Assembly (NCBI RefSeq): GCF_006542765.1
Contig: NZ_SKCD01000008.1
Location: 1 to 64,000, forward strand
Length of the DNA stretch: 64,000 bases
From: Paenibacillus luteus
GTDB taxonomy: Bacteria; Bacillota; Bacilli; Paenibacillales; Paenibacillaceae
Direction: 5' to 3'
Part shown: positions 17,783 through 27,669 of the stretch, piece after piece
How positions within the stretch are numbered: position 1 is the stretch's first letter
Layout of the letters: each line of letters begins with the position of its first letter
Notes under the pieces: model-generated
The model's database searches: none
Seen by the model: only the letters and a program-made list of their open reading frames with translations
What the model was told of the DNA's origin: nothing
Program-made: the position numbers and the translations under genes

Positions 17783-19720
17783 TTATGGAAACGGATGAGG
17801 GTGCAGATTTAGCTGTTCAGTTGTCAGGGGTTCCTTTGCGTGCCCAAGCAGGACAGGGACGTTTAGAACACGGTCGAGCCCCGTCAAACGGACCAAATGC
17901 TGGCCGAAAGTCATAGGAAGCATTCCCGGAATTAATACTTTAACGCAATGAAGACCGTTCCGCATCGTTTCCGGTGTGGTCTGGTTTATGACAATGACAT
18001 CCATGTAAAGCTGTTTGAACGCTTGTAGAATCGCTGTCAAATCTTCCGTTAAATCCGCATTCCACTCCCTTGTTTTAAACTCCTCTGCGAACGTTCGCGC
18101 TGGTTGTTTATTCTCAAGCAAGAAATGCAGGCGTTCCTCCGCTTGCTTCAGCCCGTACAGCATCGAATGATCATCCATTTGTTTGACCAAATTGGGGTCC
18201 TTTAACATCTGCTCGTAATGTTCACGTTTTTCTTCGAGTTTCTCGTTCAAGGATAACAGCATGCCTGCAAGCTCATGGATTGCTCCTTTTGCCGCATGTA
18301 CCGGGTCGGGATGAGCGCCTCCAGCGCATATAAGGTTCACGCCTTTGTCCGTTTTATTTTTGGCGATCGCCCAAATACTCGGAATGCCATTTTCCATCGT
18401 GGCATTAAACAAATGTACATCGTAGTTGGCAACCTCTCTTAACCGATCAACCATTAGCTTTAATTCCAGGTTCCCCGACGAATAGGGATCAATCGGAACA
18501 AGCGGCAGCTTAGCATACCAGGTTAACAAAAAGGCATCGCGTTCCACGACTTCCATGATGCCGTAAAAGACCGCCTCCTCTAGACTGCCGCCCAAAGCGC
18601 AGCCATTCGAGGTTTCATATACAAATCCATGACCGCATCCCGAGCTGTAATAAGCAAGCAGCTCCGGCACGAGCAGCGGTCGCTCTTGCAAAAAGGAGTA
18701 CCCCCATACCCAGTCGATGGACTGGCTTGGATCAAAGGGCTGAAACGGAAAGTCGGACCGCTCATACATCGCCTTATCGTGAACACCGACCAGCCTAGGA
18801 TCGAGCGCTTGCTCCTTTAGCCTGTTGAAGCTATCGCGTACAGCCGTCTTTTTTCCGCGCGGAGACATACCGCAATATCGCTCCAAACCTTCCAGGATTG
18901 CAGTCATTTCACTATCTGCATAGGAGTGCGTTCGTCCTGCACAACCCTCATCGCTTGAGAATAAAGGCAAATTAATGCTGGCATCCGCAAACGGCGACGC
19001 GAGATCGATCATCTTGCCGTTCAAAAAACCAATTCTCGTGTTCATATAATCATTGGAAAGCAAGCCTTTCAACTCCGATTTTGATCGGCACCGATAGCTG
19101 CTTTCGCTTATTTTCAAGCTTGGCTGCAGCAAGATTCGTGCTCCTTCCGCCGAATCCTCCGGAAGGCTTCCGCAAACGGGGCATAGCGGATCAGGCAAAA
19201 AGAAATGCGATGAACTGTTCAGTGATTGCAGATGAACGATCATGACATGATTCTGCAAACGCGCAGGAGAACCGGTCAATACCCTGCGTGCTTCCATGGC
19301 AATCATTTTGGCCATATGCGAGAGACCCGTGCGCGAAGCCCACAGATCAGGAAAACTTCCTCCATACAGCAGCTGTTGAAGTTCCCACATCTCCTTTCGG
19401 TCGTTTCCCGCCATTAAACGCCGGTAATCCGCGCACTGGGAGCATCCCTCCGCATTCGGAACAACCAGCGGACCGATCATCCCCTCTCCAAAAGTAACGA
19501 AACCACGGAGCCAGGGAATCCCGGATTTTTGGAACGCGTCCTCTGCCTGCATATGTTCGGAAGGATCATAACCGTCATTTAACACCAGAGCAAGGCTAAC
19601 ATCTGTCGACACTTCCGGGCTAAAGTCACTTTGCCAAGCCAAATGATAATCCCCTAACAGCTCAGCGCATACAAGCTCAGCAAGCAGTCCTTCTCCTACA
19701 ATCGCTACAGTAGCGCTCAC
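17783..19720 (-). CDS. Fused E1-like/YcaO cyclodehydratase (TOMM biosynthesis)
   Basis: A 645-residue fusion. The N-terminal ~190 residues are E1/ThiF-like with a GEGLLAE nucleotide-type loop and a zinc site built from CSQC (~96-99) and CPVC (~180-183). The rest is a YcaO domain with the ATP-binding acidic motifs SEMTAILEGLERYCG and GSLEEAVFYGIMEVVERDAF and a Pro-rich C-terminus (HPHPFP), which in YcaO proteins reaches the active site. The enzyme converts Cys/Ser/Thr in the precursor to azolines using ATP. Its GTG start overlaps the stop of the upstream gene. The fused C-D architecture is standard for this TOMM class. Confidence 0.93.
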   Translation of the reverse strand: MSATVAIVGEGLLAELVCAELLGDYHLAWQSDFSPEVSTDVSLALVLNDGYDPSEHMQAEDAFQKSGIPWLRGFVTFGEGMIGPLVVPNAEGCSQCADYRRLMAGNDRKEMWELQQLLYGGSFPDLWASRTGLSHMAKMIAMEARRVLTGSPARLQNHVMIVHLQSLNSSSHFFLPDPLCPVCGSLPEDSAEGARILLQPSLKISESSYRCRSKSELKGLLSNDYMNTRIGFLNGKMIDLASPFADASINLPLFSSDEGCAGRTHSYADSEMTAILEGLERYCGMSPRGKKTAVRDSFNRLKEQALDPRLVGVHDKAMYERSDFPFQPFDPSQSIDWVWGYSFLQERPLLVPELLAYYSSGCGHGFVYETSNGCALGGSLEEAVFYGIMEVVERDAFLLTWYAKLPLVPIDPYSSGNLELKLMVDRLREVANYDVHLFNATMENGIPSIWAIAKNKTDKGVNLICAGGAHPDPVHAAKGAIHELAGMLLSLNEKLEEKREHYEQMLKDPNLVKQMDDHSMLYGLKQAEERLHFLLENKQPARTFAEEFKTREWNADLTEDLTAILQAFKQLYMDVIVINQTTPETMRNGLHCVKVLIPGMLPMTFGQHLVRLTGLDRVLNVPVLLGHAKEPLTTEQLNLHPHPFP

Positions 19721-21675
19721 AGGTCTTCCTCCTCTCGAAGCGATACGCCGAACACCCCTGCCAATTCCTCCTTCATAAAGGCTTCAACGGCCAAATCGTA
19801 TGTTATTATTTTTTTGTTCATCCGTTTTAATTGTTTTAGAGCTGATAATAAGCTTTCTCGATACGTTTGTGTATCATCCTTCGTAATGGAGAAGCTGCTT
19901 ACTTCTTCTTTTTTTGTGTGAACTGTGGTTAGGCATAGACTGTTCCTGACACTTGAATTTTCTTTATTTTGAATGTCTAGCAATGCTTGCTGCAGCGCCC
20001 TTCGCAGAGCCTTTGTTTGATTAAAATCAACAGCCCCGTACCATTTGCCTTTTATGCCTACCCATGCTGTTGGGAAACCCATCACATCATCGCTGAAGCC
20101 ACACTCCGGATTTTCTTTCATAGTATTTAGCGAGGTTAAATAAAAACGAATATGTTCATCCCCCACAACATCCAGCGTTGCCAGCGATATAGTAAGCGGC
20201 TGCTCCTTGAGGCTTTGAATAAGCTCTTGATTCAAGCATTTTTGCAAGGCGCGGCTTACCCCCTCTGCAGCCGAACGTCCCGCTCCGATACCGATGAATA
20301 CACGACTCCCTTGCATCAAAGCATCGCTGTCAGCTTTGCTCTTTGCATCAAAAAGTATCTCTTCCAATCTCGCTGCATATGACTCTACCCCTGCCAAACC
20401 AGCTTCTGTCCGCGCTTCTTCATGATTAAGACCGTTGTAGATCCTCTCTGGCAGCAGCTCACTAGGCCCAAGCGATAAGGGATCCGCAATCTGAACACGG
20501 CATTGCGATAATGGAAGCTGCAGCAAATCCCCTTCCTCCCAAAGGTGAAATATGCCGGTTTCAGATGAGGTCAACCGGCTAAAATAAGTGATCAGGCTCT
20601 TGCTATTAGCCGTACGCTCTTCAGCCTCACTCTCTACTATTGCCACCACATCATCGATCACAGCAGCCGCGGGAACACGATTCACTAACGGATGAGTTAA
20701 AAAAGGATGCCAGCTTCCTTCCAACGTTTCCAGGTTTAACAGATACAATTTGTTATTCAGCTCGGGCCGAATCACCTCCGCGGATATTTTTAGCCATTCA
20801 AATACAACAACATTCGCAAGCAATGCTTCCGCTGTAGAAGAAACCGAAGGGTCCGCCAAAGCATTGTTGATAGCGACTTGATGAACTCTGCGCCAAGCCG
20901 ATTCCCAGCAGCCATCCGATTTCGGATGTACGAGCGGACCAGCTATGCCCGTTTGCCCTAAAACAACGGCTGGCAGCAATACCTTTTTTTCATCTCTGCA
21001 AGCTTGGTGAATTTCTATTAATTCTGTTTCCGAAGGCGCTGTAGCTACAAAAAAAACGGCGTCAAACGGCTGGATTGCCTCTTTCCAATCCACGCTCCCT
21101 TCCGAGGGCATGAGTATCTCGTCCACTCTAACTTGCTGATCTGAGAGGCGCGCACGCTCCGCTAATTCAAATATCCGTTCTCGGTCAGTGATCCCAGAAC
21201 GGGTAATCAATAGCTGAATACGGGGCATACCGGCTTCCAATAACGCTTTTACCAGTGAAACAAAAAAAGAGCCTGATCCGACGGCCAGAACGTTTGATTC
21301 GCGAAATAGCTGGAAGCGATAACCGCCTGAGCCTTCAAAGCTGTCTAAAAATTCAATTTGTGAAGCATATTTCTTTTGCACGCTTTCATCCAACTGATGC
21401 GGCTGGTCCCCGCTGACATCTCTAACGTATCCATTCGCGAATAGAACCTCCGCAATTTCATATACCCTTTTTTGATAGGGCTCCGACAATCCGCTAGTCA
21501 CTTCTTGCATAGAATGCTCGCCGTTAAATATAGGCATCAGCTTTTCTATCCATTGATTGATAGAGGCGCCTTCCATCCGAAATGAACCAATGTTGTTGCG
21601 AAAATAGACGCTGCCGTCCGATCCGGGCAGAAAAAAAGTATCCCCTCTTACTTTAAGACGCGTAGAAGGATTCAA
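19717..21675 (-). CDS. Thiazole-containing bacteriocin maturation protein (ThiF/RRE-like)
   Basis: About 652 residues. The N-terminal ~85 residues look like a PqqD-type winged-helix precursor-recognition element (TRLKVRGDTFFLPGSDG, then ...VLFANGYVRDV). A Rossmann-like domain with VGSGSF follows, then a long C-terminal domain. This fits the ThiF-like partner protein of heterocycloanthracin-type loci, thought to bind the leader peptide and present it to the cyclodehydratase. The TTG at 21675 is chosen because AGGAGG lies 8 nt upstream; a GTG at 21705 is in frame but lacks a site. It is the first modification gene after the precursor gene and its terminator. Confidence 0.85.
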   Translation of the reverse strand: MNPSTRLKVRGDTFFLPGSDGSVYFRNNIGSFRMEGASINQWIEKLMPIFNGEHSMQEVTSGLSEPYQKRVYEIAEVLFANGYVRDVSGDQPHQLDESVQKKYASQIEFLDSFEGSGGYRFQLFRESNVLAVGSGSFFVSLVKALLEAGMPRIQLLITRSGITDRERIFELAERARLSDQQVRVDEILMPSEGSVDWKEAIQPFDAVFFVATAPSETELIEIHQACRDEKKVLLPAVVLGQTGIAGPLVHPKSDGCWESAWRRVHQVAINNALADPSVSSTAEALLANVVVFEWLKISAEVIRPELNNKLYLLNLETLEGSWHPFLTHPLVNRVPAAAVIDDVVAIVESEAEERTANSKSLITYFSRLTSSETGIFHLWEEGDLLQLPLSQCRVQIADPLSLGPSELLPERIYNGLNHEEARTEAGLAGVESYAARLEEILFDAKSKADSDALMQGSRVFIGIGAGRSAAEGVSRALQKCLNQELIQSLKEQPLTISLATLDVVGDEHIRFYLTSLNTMKENPECGFSDDVMGFPTAWVGIKGKWYGAVDFNQTKALRRALQQALLDIQNKENSSVRNSLCLTTVHTKKEEVSSFSITKDDTQTYRESLLSALKQLKRMNKKIITYDLAVEAFMKEELAGVFGVSLREEEDL

Positions 21676-21776
21676 AGTCCATTCCTCCTTATCGTAAATC
21701 GTCACCTAGACTGACGTTTTTCCTCTTTAAAAGGTATGTAGCGCCCTTTGTCCGTCATGCCAGTTGATATACAGAA

Positions 21777-21814
21777 AAAACGCCTCTGACAGCTGGATGG
21801 CTGTAGAGGCGTTT
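21777..21814 (-). terminator. Terminator/attenuator between precursor and modification genes
   Basis: AAAACGCCTCT pairs with AGAGGCGTTT around a 17-nt loop with a poly-U tract on the minus transcript. Placed directly after the precursor gene, partial read-through would give many precursor transcripts and few enzyme transcripts. Confidence 0.85.
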
Positions 21815-21864
21815 CGCATTTTATTTTGGACTAGTTTTTTTGACAACGATTGCTTAACAGTTGC

Positions 21865-22128
21865 TCAACGACAGCGGGCACAACCAGCACATCGCGCGCA
21901 GCCTCCACATCGAGCACAACCAGCACATCGTGCGCAACCGCCGCCGCAGCCGCCGCAGCCACCACAACCGCCACAAGAACAAAATCCAATGCAGAATCCA
22001 ATGCAAAATCCAACGCATAAACGCGCTTGGTTAGGATCGACTTGCCCTTGGCCGGCATTTGGTGTCATCCCACTTGTTTTGTAAGGATCCATATTCAAAT
22101 GTTGCAAATCATTTTTAAACTCATCCAT
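21865..22128 (-). CDS. Heterocycloanthracin/sonorensin-type TOMM precursor peptide
   Basis: An 87-residue precursor. The leader (~1-36) is polar and ends DPNQAR. The core starts CVGFCIGFCIGFC and continues with CGG, CAR and CAG triplets to the last residue, with 16 cysteines in total, spaced almost always by two or three residues. CVGFCIGFC followed by Cys-Gly-Gly repeats is the hallmark of the heterocycloanthracin/sonorensin family. Cysteines should be cyclised to thiazoles by the downstream enzymes. The Arg in five CAR units makes the product cationic. GGAGG lies 9 nt before the ATG. No clear promoter was found in the ~270 nt upstream. A protease or exporter for the peptide is not evident nearby. 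Confidence 0.92.
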   Translation of the reverse strand: MDEFKNDLQHLNMDPYKTSGMTPNAGQGQVDPNQARLCVGFCIGFCIGFCSCGGCGGCGGCGGGCARCAGCARCGGCARCAGCARCR

Positions 22129-22334
22129 TTTCCGTAACCTCCGTTATGTGTTCATGAGTTTATCAACGCGTTAGACAAATGAGAAATGGCATAGATACAT
22201 CCGGTTGAAACGGTCTAATGTCGTTGATTGTTCATGACATATACGTATGAAGTTAGCTCCGCTAGTGTTACTGTTGCATTTGCCTAGTTGCGTTATTAAT
22301 AGACCACGTATATTACAGCTCTCAGAGATCAAAG

Positions 22335-22374
22335 AAGGCAGCCTCCTTGGTCAATGACCATGGAGGCTGCCTAT
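22335..22374 (-). terminator. Terminator of the RND operon
   Basis: AAGGCAGCCTCC pairs with GGAGGCTGCCT around a 15-nt loop just after the transporter stop codon. The rest of the ~270-nt gap up to the precursor gene holds no ORF with a ribosome binding site. Confidence 0.88.
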
Positions 22375-22404
22375 TCATTAAACTCTGCATTTCGATATGA
22401 TAAC

Positions 22405-25400
22405 TTATTCAGCTGTCTTAACCTTGCGTTTACGGTTCAGGAACTCGTATACGACAGGGACGATAATTAACGTCAACAGCGTTGAGCTTGTCAAACCACC
22501 GATGACAGTAACTGCCATTCCCTTGGAGATCAGACCACCTGACTCAAAACCGAAGGCAAGCGGCAGCAATGCTCCTACCGTTGCTATAGCCGTCATTAGA
22601 ATTGGACGAAGGCGCGTGCCTGCTGCTTCTAGTAAAGCCTCGCGCACAGTCATGCCCTCTTTTTCCTTCTGAATGACGCGGTCAACGAGTACGATGGCAT
22701 TCGTAACTACGATACCGATCAGCATCAGCGCCCCGATCATCGCGGTTACACTGAGTGTTTCACCCGCAATAAGAAGCCCCACCAATGCTCCAATTACCGT
22801 AAACGGTAAGGAGAACAGGATTGCAAATGGCGTTAATCCGCCTCCGAAAGTAATGACTAGTACTAGATATACAACAGCGATAGCTGCCAGCATTGCCAGG
22901 CCAAGCTGAGTAAACGACTCATTAATTTGTTCGCTTACGCCGCCCATATCAATATCAACGCCAGCTGGCAAATCGGTTTCATCGATCATTTTTTGAAGCT
23001 CTGTAGACACTTTACCTACATCAGATACGGTTACATCCGCAGAAACCTCTGCATAAATCCGGTCATCGCGTCTGGTAATCGTATTTGGAGATTCTCCTTC
23101 TTCAATCGTAACCAAATCTTTAAGCGCAACTTCTGCTCCTTGTGGAGACGTCAGCATGACATTTTCAAGATCTGCCTTACTCGTGTAGGTTTTGGTTTCC
23201 ACCTTCACATAAACGTTGAACTGCTCCCCGTCCTTCTCTATGGTAGTAAGTACGGGACGTTCGCGAACAGGACTAAGGGCCATTGCAATTTGCCCGGCAG
23301 TCAAACCATTTTGGCTAAGCTTCTCTTGATTGGCTACCAATCGATATTGTTCATAAGTTTCAGACAAGCTGGAATCAATATTTTTCAAATTTTTATTTTC
23401 AGCCAGCTTCGTCATTAAATCATCAACAACGGGTTGAAGAGCCTTCATATCCGTTCCGTAAACGAGCATTGATACGCCAGAGCCGCCTAGACCGCCGCCT
23501 GTGAAGTCCTGCTGCTTCCATTCGCCTTTCCCGCCAAGCTCTTGGAGAAGCGGCACAATCTTCTCTTTCTCTGCATTGAAATCCGCATAATCTTCATCGT
23601 AGCTTAAGTTGAATAAGGCTTGCTTTGACGCTCCTGGGCTAAATGGATTTTGTCCGCCAACGGCATACTGCACAACCCTAATGCCTTCACGATCAAGCAA
23701 TTGTTTTTCGGCTTCAAGCGCCATTTTCTCGACCTGCTCACGTGTTTCACCTGGTGCAGGATTATAAGAAACAACCATCATTTTTTGCTCATCGCCTGCG
23801 ATAAAGCTTGTGCCGATGACAGGCACAAGGAACAAACTTCCGATTAGAAGCACAACGGCCAAGCCAAAAGCAATCAGTTTATGATTAAGCGACCATTTCA
23901 GCACACCTTTGTACCACTCGGCCATCCGGCTCGGTTTTTCGTGATGTGCCTTGCCTGGCTTCATGCCTTTGCGGAACATCATATGAGCTAACATTGGAAC
24001 AACCGTAATGGCTACCAATAGTGATGCCAGCAAAGCAAAGACGATCGTTAAAGCAAATGGCAGGAAGATTTGTCCAATCATTCCGGATACAAGACCAAGC
24101 GGAACGAATACTGCAATGGTTACGATCGTTGAAGCTAGGATTGGCACAAACATCTCTTTGGTTGCGTCAAGAATCAAATCCTTGCCCTTTAGCTTCTCTG
24201 TAGAGAGCGACATTCGGCGATATATATTCTCTATGACGACGATAGAGTCATCGATAACCCGACCGATAGCAACGGTCATCGCTCCAAGTGTCATAATATT
24301 CAGCGTAATGTCCATTTGGCTTAATATAAGCAGCGCGATCAGGATCGACAATGGAATGGACACAACAGCAATAATGGTAGAACGAATGTCACGCAGGAAA
24401 ATCATAATAATGATAACTGCGAACAAGGCCCCAATGATGGCTTTGCTTAACATCGTGTGGACGGAATCCTCGATCGGCTTGCCTTGATCAAGTGTCATAA
24501 CGAATGATAATCCTTCGTTTTTGCTTTCCAGCTCTTTAATTTCCTCTTTAACATTATTCACGACATCGACAGTATTGGCATCCGCGGATTTCACAACGTT
24601 GATTCCGATAGCATCCTTGCCATTTGTGCGTGAGATCGATTCTGCTTTGCCGACGATAGTGATATCAGCAACATCACTTAGTTTGACGCCTGGCACGACA
24701 ACTAGATTTTTCAAATCTTCCTCGCTGGAAATGTTGCCGTCGACGAGAATGGCTTTCTCAGAGTCGCCAAATTCATAAATACCAAGCGGAACGGATAAAG
24801 CCGAGGCTTGAATAATGCCTTTGACCATATCCTCTGTCAAGCCGATTTGTTTTAGCTTATCGGTTTTAAAGGCTAATTCGCCTTCCTTTACGTTCTGTCC
24901 GGAAACTTGGATACTGGCTACGCCGTCAATGCCTTGCAGGCGCGGCAAAACATTTTCCTGCAATTCATTTGTAAGCTGCTCCAGATCCATATTGTCATTA
25001 GACAGACTGAGCGACAATACTGGGAAAGCGTTGAGGCTGAGTCTTGAGACCGAAGGATCCTGTGCCCCATCAGGCAGCGCTACCTCACTCAGTATATTTT
25101 TCACTTCCTCAGCGGCTTTGTCCATATCCGTCTCATAAGTATACTCAATGACGACAGATGAAGCATTCTCGTATGAGGTTGAGCTGATGACATTTACGCC
25201 TTTTAGATTACGGGTACGCTGCTCGATTGGCTTCGTAACTTTTTCCATGATCTCTTCAGGGGCTGCGCCGGGATATACCGTCGTAACACTTACGATTGGT
25301 ACTGTGATATCTGGCAGTGTTTCCATTTTCATATTCAATCCAGAATAAAGTCCTGCAAACAGTACAAGCAGAGTCAAGATCCATAAAGCAAATTTGTTGT

Positions 25401-25428
25401 TTAGCGAAAATCGTATGATGCTTTTCAA
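22405..25428 (-). CDS. RND-family efflux transporter (SwrC/AcrB-like)
   Basis: A 1007-residue RND permease: helix 1 at ~13-32, a large extracytoplasmic domain starting ETLPDITVPIVSV...YPGAAPEE, helices 2-6 including the conserved GAMTVAIGRVIDDSIVVIENI (acidic residues of helix 4), the second loop, and helices 8-12 with GIVVTNAIVLVDR. It resembles the stand-alone SwrC transporters of Bacillus, which export surfactants and other amphiphiles using proton motive force. No membrane-fusion protein gene is adjacent, which is usual for Bacillota. The TTG start has GAGGAG 9 nt upstream. It lies 24 nt after the response regulator, so drug or lipid stress sensed by that system likely controls it. Confidence 0.93.
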   Translation of the reverse strand: MKSIIRFSLNNKFALWILTLLVLFAGLYSGLNMKMETLPDITVPIVSVTTVYPGAAPEEIMEKVTKPIEQRTRNLKGVNVISSTSYENASSVVIEYTYETDMDKAAEEVKNILSEVALPDGAQDPSVSRLSLNAFPVLSLSLSNDNMDLEQLTNELQENVLPRLQGIDGVASIQVSGQNVKEGELAFKTDKLKQIGLTEDMVKGIIQASALSVPLGIYEFGDSEKAILVDGNISSEEDLKNLVVVPGVKLSDVADITIVGKAESISRTNGKDAIGINVVKSADANTVDVVNNVKEEIKELESKNEGLSFVMTLDQGKPIEDSVHTMLSKAIIGALFAVIIIMIFLRDIRSTIIAVVSIPLSILIALLILSQMDITLNIMTLGAMTVAIGRVIDDSIVVIENIYRRMSLSTEKLKGKDLILDATKEMFVPILASTIVTIAVFVPLGLVSGMIGQIFLPFALTIVFALLASLLVAITVVPMLAHMMFRKGMKPGKAHHEKPSRMAEWYKGVLKWSLNHKLIAFGLAVVLLIGSLFLVPVIGTSFIAGDEQKMMVVSYNPAPGETREQVEKMALEAEKQLLDREGIRVVQYAVGGQNPFSPGASKQALFNLSYDEDYADFNAEKEKIVPLLQELGGKGEWKQQDFTGGGLGGSGVSMLVYGTDMKALQPVVDDLMTKLAENKNLKNIDSSLSETYEQYRLVANQEKLSQNGLTAGQIAMALSPVRERPVLTTIEKDGEQFNVYVKVETKTYTSKADLENVMLTSPQGAEVALKDLVTIEEGESPNTITRRDDRIYAEVSADVTVSDVGKVSTELQKMIDETDLPAGVDIDMGGVSEQINESFTQLGLAMLAAIAVVYLVLVITFGGGLTPFAILFSLPFTVIGALVGLLIAGETLSVTAMIGALMLIGIVVTNAIVLVDRVIQKEKEGMTVREALLEAAGTRLRPILMTAIATVGALLPLAFGFESGGLISKGMAVTVIGGLTSSTLLTLIIVPVVYEFLNRKRKVKTAE

Positions 25429-25452
25429 AATATTCCACTCCTCATCTTCTAT

Positions 25453-26142
25453 CTATACTTTAAATCGATAGCCTACTCCCCAAATCGTCTCAATATATTG
25501 CGGTTTGGATGGGTCATGCTCTATTTTTTCGCGCAGCCTCCGAATATGGACCGTAACCGTAGCTGCGTCGCCGTTCGAATCAAGACCCCAAATCCGCTCG
25601 AACAGCTCTTCTTTCTCAAAAACGCGATTAGGAAACGAAGCAAGCAGGAGAAGCAGCTCATATTCCTTCGAGGTAAGCATCGCTTCCTTCTCGTGAATCA
25701 TCACTCTACGGGAAGGCTTATCAATGAAAATCCCTCGTATGCGAATATGATCACCTCGTTCCGTCTTGTCTGCGGTTAACCGCTCGTATCGCGCCAAATG
25801 GGCTTTTACTCGTGCAACTAGCTCGCTCGGACTAAACGGCTTAGTCATGTAATCATCTGCGCCAAGGCCAAGTCCTCTGATTTTGTCAATATCCTCTTTC
25901 TTTGCCGTAACCATAAGCACCGGAATATTGACCGTCTGCCTGATTTGGCGGCAAATTTCAAATCCGTCTACTTTAGGAAGCATCACATCGAGAATAATGA
26001 GGTCAAACTTTCCTTCCAGTGCTTTCTCTAGTCCGACATCGCCTCGCCCTTCAATATGCACGTCAAAGCCATAGCTCTCCAAATAATCGCGCTCCAGCTC
26101 GGCAATGGCTTTTTCGTCTTCAATAATCAGTATGCTCTTCAT
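25453..26142 (-). CDS. OmpR/PhoB-family response regulator
   Basis: A 229-residue regulator. The receiver domain has the acidic pair EDE, the phosphoacceptor Asp in LIILDVMLPKVDG and the conserved Lys in DDYMTKPF. The winged-helix output domain has TSKEYELLLLLA and the closing TIWGVGYRFKV. The start at 26142 is preferred over an in-frame ATG at 26166 because GGTGG lies just upstream and the sequence MKSILIIEDE is the usual beginning. It overlaps the kinase gene by 23 nt and is followed by the transporter it probably regulates. Confidence 0.95.
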   Translation of the reverse strand: MKSILIIEDEKAIAELERDYLESYGFDVHIEGRGDVGLEKALEGKFDLIILDVMLPKVDGFEICRQIRQTVNIPVLMVTAKKEDIDKIRGLGLGADDYMTKPFSPSELVARVKAHLARYERLTADKTERGDHIRIRGIFIDKPSRRVMIHEKEAMLTSKEYELLLLLASFPNRVFEKEELFERIWGLDSNGDAATVTVHIRRLREKIEHDPSKPQYIETIWGVGYRFKV

Positions 26143-27598
26143 GCTCATCCACCGTTTTGACAGCACCTGATTTAGGAAGCTTCATACAGAACCGGGCACC
26201 CCCATGCTCTGCGTTTTCCGCCCAAACCATGCCGCCATGCCCTTCAATAATTTGTTTAACAATCGCTAGGCCAAGCCCGCTTCCTCCTGTCTCTGAGTTA
26301 CGGGATTGCTCGGCTCGGTAGAAACGGTCAAAGATGTATGGGAGATCTTCCTTTTCAATTCCTGGTCCCGTATCTTCAATTTCCACTAAAGCAAATTGAT
26401 CAAGCTCCTTCACTCGCACTATAATCGTCTTAGTTTCTTGTGACGATTGCTGTCCCATATATTTGACGCAGTTGTTCAAAATGTTGGTAAGCACCCGGCT
26501 TAGCTTATCCGGATCCGCCGCAATGAAAATCGAGCCGACTTCATGCGCTGTATAATGAAGCGTGACGCCAGATTTATCTAAATCAAAGCGCTGCTCGTCC
26601 ATAAAATGCTCCATATACCGGCTGAAATCCATCACTTTAAGATCAAAAGCGACCGTTTGGAGATCGAGCTTCGAGAAAAGAAACAATTCATCAATCAATT
26701 GATCCATATCCGTAGCCTTGCGATAGATCGTTTCCATGTAACGCGTCCGTTTCTCGTCCGTGTTCGCAATTCCGTCCATAATTCCTTCAACATAACCTTT
26801 AATCGCCGATATCGGCGTCTTTAAATCATGTGAAATATGTGAGAGCAGCATCTTTCGATTTTCTTCATACTGAAGGCTTTGGTCAATCGAATGCTTTAAT
26901 CTCACTCTCATTTCCTCAAATGCAATACTGAGCTGACCAATTTCTCCTCGTGTGGTGGCTTCCACCTTGCGGGATAAATCACCGTCCTTAATTTGCAGTG
27001 CGGCCGCTTCCAGCTTCTTGATTGGCTTTATAATGCTTCTGGACACAAAGTAGGTCAGCAGCAAACTCGTTAAGCCAATGAATGCCAATGAAAAAGCTGT
27101 GCCGACAGGCCTCCAGTAGATGGGGACTGTGTCGTTGCGTCGGAACAGAACGCCTCTGCCATCGCTTCCGTCGGGATATTTGAAATCGATATTGTACGTT
27201 TCAAATCGGTACGAGCTGAAAGCGACTGTAGCCGGAGGCTCCTCAAGCAGCCGTTGCCAATTTTGACCGGGCGCTACCTGCTCCAGGAATGGAGCAACCG
27301 ATGTAATCTTTCCATCCTTCGAGAAGAGGTATCCCGCCCACAGATCACCAAGCCTCTGTTGAATATCACTAAGATACTCCTTGTCTTCCAGCTTTCCGGC
27401 GTCATTTTCCAGCACGTAAGACAGCTCGCCGTACACAAGTGCTTGAAGATATGGCTCTTTGCGTTCTTTGTCGAATGCTTCGCGTACATCCTCAATCCCG
27501 CCGGCATAAAAAAAGAAGAGCATAAAAGCAATCATGAGAATCACCGGCACAAACACCATGGCCAAGTAAGACATATACAGCTTTACTCGAATGGACAA
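26120..27598 (-). CDS. HAMP-containing sensor histidine kinase
   Basis: A 492-residue membrane kinase. Helix 1 is at ~7-30, an extracytoplasmic sensor of about 135 residues follows, helix 2 is at ~168-188, then HAMP (~190-240), the H-box SHISHDLKTPISAIKGYVEG, N-box LNNCVKY, and G-boxes DTGPGIEKED and GGSGLGLAI. The start is a TTG at 27598, because an in-frame stop lies directly before it; GAGG is 11 nt upstream. It forms a two-component system with the next gene and heads the operon with the RND pump. Confidence 0.94.
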   Translation of the reverse strand: MSIRVKLYMSYLAMVFVPVILMIAFMLFFFYAGGIEDVREAFDKERKEPYLQALVYGELSYVLENDAGKLEDKEYLSDIQQRLGDLWAGYLFSKDGKITSVAPFLEQVAPGQNWQRLLEEPPATVAFSSYRFETYNIDFKYPDGSDGRGVLFRRNDTVPIYWRPVGTAFSLAFIGLTSLLLTYFVSRSIIKPIKKLEAAALQIKDGDLSRKVEATTRGEIGQLSIAFEEMRVRLKHSIDQSLQYEENRKMLLSHISHDLKTPISAIKGYVEGIMDGIANTDEKRTRYMETIYRKATDMDQLIDELFLFSKLDLQTVAFDLKVMDFSRYMEHFMDEQRFDLDKSGVTLHYTAHEVGSIFIAADPDKLSRVLTNILNNCVKYMGQQSSQETKTIIVRVKELDQFALVEIEDTGPGIEKEDLPYIFDRFYRAEQSRNSETGGSGLGLAIVKQIIEGHGGMVWAENAEHGGARFCMKLPKSGAVKTVDEHEEHTDY

Positions 27599-27669
27599 TC
27601 ACGTTCACGCCTCGCTAGTTGGATATTGTTTAATCTATGGTTCATCATAACGGCTATTTCTAAACGAAC

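Noticed and set aside
22129..22334. Possible second TOMM precursor or promoter upstream of the known one
   Set aside because: No Cys-rich frame with a ribosome binding site and no convincing -35/-10 pair; a CATACGTA sequence lacks a matching upstream box.
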